Part shown: positions 14,311 to 16,733 of the stretch, piece by piece | Layout of the letters: every line of letters starts with the position of its first letter | How positions within the stretch are numbered: the stretch's first letter is position 1 | Assembly (NCBI GenBank): GCA_937885235.1 | Contig: CAKZZK010000278.1 | Location: forward strand, 1-16,733 | DNA from: an uncultured Treponema sp. | GTDB taxonomy: Bacteria; Spirochaetota; Spirochaetia; Treponematales; Treponemataceae | Reading direction: 5' to 3' | DNA: 16,733 nucleotides | Translations under genes and position numbers: made by a program | Notes under the pieces: generated by a model | Seen by the model: only the letters and a program-made list of their open reading frames with translations | The model's database searches: none | What the model was told of the DNA's origin: nothing

Positions 14311-15118
14311 TAAAGAATATATCGCAGATATTGTGTCTGAGCTTTATAATATGGCAACTGTCGTGAGCCGGACGCGCCGTTATCTGGCATTGTATGGCAC
14401 GGTCGCACGGCGGGAAGGGGAGGAGCCGCAGGATGATTTTGTCAAGCAGTTTTCCGAGCAGGCTGCTGCGGCCATCGTCCGTATTCATAAGGCAAGGGTG
14501 TATCTTCGGGAGCTTGTGCTCGAAAATATCCCCGCCGTTAAAAGGACGGACGCAGAGAACTTCCTAAAAAACTACGGCACTGAGGATGCTGACATAAAAG
14601 AAGTTGAGCAAATTTGGATTGACAATTTTACCCACCTGTTTGCCGAACTGTATGAAGAGTTCGTGTGCACGAAAGAGGTCTGCCGCTGTTTTGACATGAT
14701 GGATATATCTGCCTTAAAAGGAATTGCCGCTGCCGCACGGAAGCATGATCCTGCAATATTGCAGGCTATCTGTACCCGCAACTTTTCTTTTGAGGACATA
14801 CAGTATCTTGATGACATAGTCATCCAAAAAATGCTCAGCGAGGTTGACCATCAGCATCTTGCTATGTCCCTTTTGACTGCGGATGACAAGGTGAAGCAGA
14901 AGATATTCAGCAATATGTCCAGTCGTGCTGCAAGTATGCTGCAGGAAGATATGGAACGTATGTGCCCAGAATATTGGGAGTGGCAGAATATTGAACGCTT
15001 CCAGCAGGAAATCGTTGAACTTGTGTGCAGGTTTGCGAAAAACGGTGAAAGCACATTTCCCCGCCTTTGTCTGAGATTTGAAGAAGTTGCAGAAATGATC
15101 AAAAAGGGGAAACAGTGA
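14267..15118 (+). CDS. fusion of a novel helical domain with a FliG C-terminal (motor switch) domain
   Basis: The 283-residue product has an N-terminal helical domain (about 25-145) with NYGT at 102-105 and EFVCTK at 141-146, shared with the two genes downstream. Residues about 182-265 match the FliG C-terminal domain: FSFEDIQYLDDIVIQKMLSE, VDHQHLAMSLL, KQKIFSNMSSRAASMLQED and IERFQQEIVELVCRF. In flagella FliG_C is the rotor part that contacts the stator MotA. Against E. coli FliG, R220 equals R281 and E227/D228 equal D288/D289, while K264 and R297 are replaced by L203 and Y236. The FliG N-terminal and middle domains are absent, so this is not the flagellar FliG. The ATG has GGAG eight bases upstream. 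The stop overlaps the next ATG by one base. The domain call is strong; the role is unknown. Confidence 0.85.
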   Translation: MKLERLFDWADVEHDKEYIADIVSELYNMATVVSRTRRYLALYGTVARREGEEPQDDFVKQFSEQAAAAIVRIHKARVYLRELVLENIPAVKRTDAENFLKNYGTEDADIKEVEQIWIDNFTHLFAELYEEFVCTKEVCRCFDMMDISALKGIAAAARKHDPAILQAICTRNFSFEDIQYLDDIVIQKMLSEVDHQHLAMSLLTADDKVKQKIFSNMSSRAASMLQEDMERMCPEYWEWQNIERFQQEIVELVCRFAKNGESTFPRLCLRFEEVAEMIKKGKQ

Positions 15119-15582
15119 TGAATATGTTCGATGCAAAAGCTCAAGCTGAACTTGATGAAAATCTGGCTGCCCTTGAGAATAGTCTTGACGATACGCTCTG
15201 TAAATTGCGGGAAGGAAAGTACAAGTTCAACGGTAGATACAGGCACATGACCACAAAGGAAAGAAAGCTGCCTTTCCTGTATACAGGAGACGTTGCGAAG
15301 CAGGCAGGTGAAATCTTTGCCCGCACCTTCTTAAATGTGCTGGCAGCTCGCGCTGAAGCCCGTAAAGAAATCATTGAGCAAAAGACGGTGGAATATACTT
15401 CGGAAGTTGAGGACGGGCTCGGTTCTTTCGGTACAGGAAGTAAAGAAGAGCGGCAAGACGTGTTTGAAATACTGTTCGCAGACCTTGCCGAGTGGATGTC
15501 CTGTGCCTACGAGCGTGCATATACGAGGCCGTACCTGGACTTCCACAGTCGCTTTGCCCGCGTTGATGTATTAAAGGACTAG
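15118..15582 (+). CDS. 154-aa helical protein, stand-alone paralogue of the neighbours' N-terminal domain
   Basis: From the ATG overlapping the previous stop the product is 154 residues, mainly helical and charged, with no signal or membrane segment. I recognise no named family. By eye it aligns with residues about 55-140 of the FliG-domain protein before it: VAKQAGEIFARTFLNV with VKQFSEQAAAAIVRI, EARKEIIEQ with YLRELVLEN, GSFGT (102-106) with NYGT, and VFEILFADLAEWM with IWIDNFTHLFAEL. It therefore looks like the same novel domain without a FliG part. AAGGGG lies upstream. Its position between two larger relatives, with start-stop overlap, suggests that the three form one complex, perhaps with this one as a short subunit or antagonist; that is inference. 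Confidence 0.7.
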   Translation: MNMFDAKAQAELDENLAALENSLDDTLCKLREGKYKFNGRYRHMTTKERKLPFLYTGDVAKQAGEIFARTFLNVLAARAEARKEIIEQKTVEYTSEVEDGLGSFGTGSKEERQDVFEILFADLAEWMSCAYERAYTRPYLDFHSRFARVDVLKD

Positions 15583-15625
15583 CTGGCTATGTCACAGGTG
15601 TGGGCCCCAAACAGGAGAATTGATT

Positions 15626-16707
15626 ATGTATACAGGGACTTTGCGGGATCGTGCCGAGCTGTCAAAGCAGTTTGATATAGATTGGAAGTGCATTCGGAGA
15701 TTCCGTCGCAGGTTGGAAGGTTTTGAGGGAAAGACAGTGCGCGTCTGCTCTTTGACCAGCGTATTGCAGACTGCCTTGCAGTCGTGCAGGAACGGCGATG
15801 AACTGCCGGAGGTGGATTCGGATTCTGCCGTCTTACATTTTAGGCAGGAGCTTTCCTCGTTCCTTGCCTCCGCCCTGCGGCGAGCTCATGAAGGGCGGGC
15901 TGCGATGCGCGAGGCGGTGCTCCCTATGCTGCCCGAAGGGGCAAGAGAGGTGGCACTCAGACAGCTTGCTGGCTACGGCACCGAGGAGAAGGATGCTTTT
16001 GACGCCCGTGCTCTGTGCATAGAACAGTTTTCTTCGCTCTTTACAATCTGTATGCCACCCTTGTCTGCACAAAAGGACTGCGCGGCTGTCTTTCGCGAAT
16101 TTCATGGGCGGATATCGACGCATGGAACAGCATCGTGGGCGAGTTGAACGAGAGGGATGACCGCTTTGAAGCATTCCTTTCGGATTATATCTTTGCATTT
16201 GAGGGTTTGGCAACGCTGAAATATACGGGTGCCCTGTATGATTTATGCAAAGAGCTTGACCCTTTTGTTTTTCTGCGTGCGTTCTCGTATGGCGGCGAGC
16301 ATGTGTTGCAGCGTGTGAGATGTGACGGGCTTATCGAGGATGTTCGGCGGAGGTACTGGCTGCCCTCCATAAGCGAGACGGAATGCATTGAAGCGCGGAA
16401 GCTGGTCTTGGAAAAGGCATTCCGCATGATTGACGAGGGGCGTGCGCAGATCTGCCATCGCTTCTGTTTTTATGATGTGGTGCGCGTTGATGACGACAGG
16501 GGGTATGAATGGTGGGTATCAGGGAGAAAGAAGTCTGTTTTCTCTAAGTGGTGGGAGACCAAACGATGGTATGGCTATATTGAGGGTTTGCATCCGGATG
16601 TGGAAAAGGCGGGAGCCGCCATATATGCTCTGCGCCGACGCATGAAATCGCTTCGTACCGACAACGCGAGGCAGGAACCCCTCTGTGTCAATATAGTTGT
16701 CGGGTGA
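15626..16707 (+). pseudogene. third paralogue with diverged FliG_C-like domain, split by a one-base frameshift
   Basis: The first 139 residues, from ATG 15626 (AGGAG eight bases upstream), are in one frame and end in GYGTEEKDAFDA and EQFSSLF. The sequence then continues one frame back as NLYATLVCTKGLRGCLSR from 16045. The first FliG-domain protein has the same order in one frame (NYGTED..., FTHLF, ELYEEFVCTK), so one base is missing near 16037-16044. A repaired product would have about 360 residues. After the shift, FLSDYIFAFEGLATL, ELDPFVFLRAFSYGGEHVL, EDVRRRYW and ARKLVLEKAFRMIDEG follow the FliG_C pattern with little identity. A further ~85 residues rich in W, R and K, ending in CVNIVVG, have no counterpart. 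No slippery heptamer is evident at the shift. It is a recent pseudogene or a read error. Confidence 0.7.
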
Positions 16708-16733
16708 TTTTTCAAAAATCATGCGGATTTCTT

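Noticed and set aside
16704..16722. TGATTTTT/AAAAATCA inverted repeat at the window end as a terminator
   Set aside because: All A/T arms with a one-base centre make a poor hairpin, and no T run follows.

Overview
The window looks like chromosomal DNA of a treponeme-type spirochaete of moderate GC. This is an inference from protein style: an NFACT protein with an AGGY-type C-terminal domain, a treponeme-like dephospho-CoA kinase fragment, and FliG-derived domains. No rRNA or tRNA is visible. Gene starts were placed from ribosome-binding sites; all family names come from reading motifs, not from a search.

Left part (1-5384), mostly ordinary chromosome. The first ~370 bases are a mosaic: a nucleobase permease fragment runs into a dephospho-CoA kinase fragment on the minus strand, which abuts a 5'-truncated NFACT/RqcH-like gene on the plus strand. 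This resembles a chimeric contig end more than a natural gene order. After a gene-poor stretch (1360-1800) with a degraded remnant come a zinc-type macrodomain ADP-ribosyl hydrolase with a good sigma-70 promoter, a small secreted protein, and an overlapping OmpR-type response regulator/histidine kinase pair. A DUF4405 membrane gene follows and stops early.

Boundary (5385-6400). The DUF4405 gene is cut where a remnant of an Rpn-type (PDDEXK_2) transposase begins. Then comes an exact 22-bp tandem array (ten full units plus a decayed one), then a minus-strand XRE regulator whose promoter overlaps, back to back, a strong plus-strand promoter. ATGTT/AACAT half-sites lie across both.

Right part (6412-16707), an AT-richer accessory island. 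A tightly packed plus-strand operon encodes a 60-aa protein, a 736-aa dynamin-like GTPase, a second P-loop GTPase-like protein, a single-pass membrane coiled-coil protein, a membrane-anchored DUF4230 protein, and a tandem zinc-finger mini-protein. A second unit, with its own extended -10 promoter beside a perfect inverted repeat, encodes an ankyrin protein made of alternating two-repeat units. Three tandem paralogues follow. They share an N-terminal helical domain with a (Y/F)GT motif. The first carries a clear FliG C-terminal (flagellar rotor torque) domain, the second has no FliG part, and the third has a diverged FliG_C-like domain and a one-base frameshift.

The most interesting content is this last region: two GTPases, membrane-anchored partners, an ankyrin scaffold and FliG_C-bearing proteins under XRE control. 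It may be an undescribed membrane-associated conflict or motility-control system. That functional reading is inference; the domain content is seen in the sequence.
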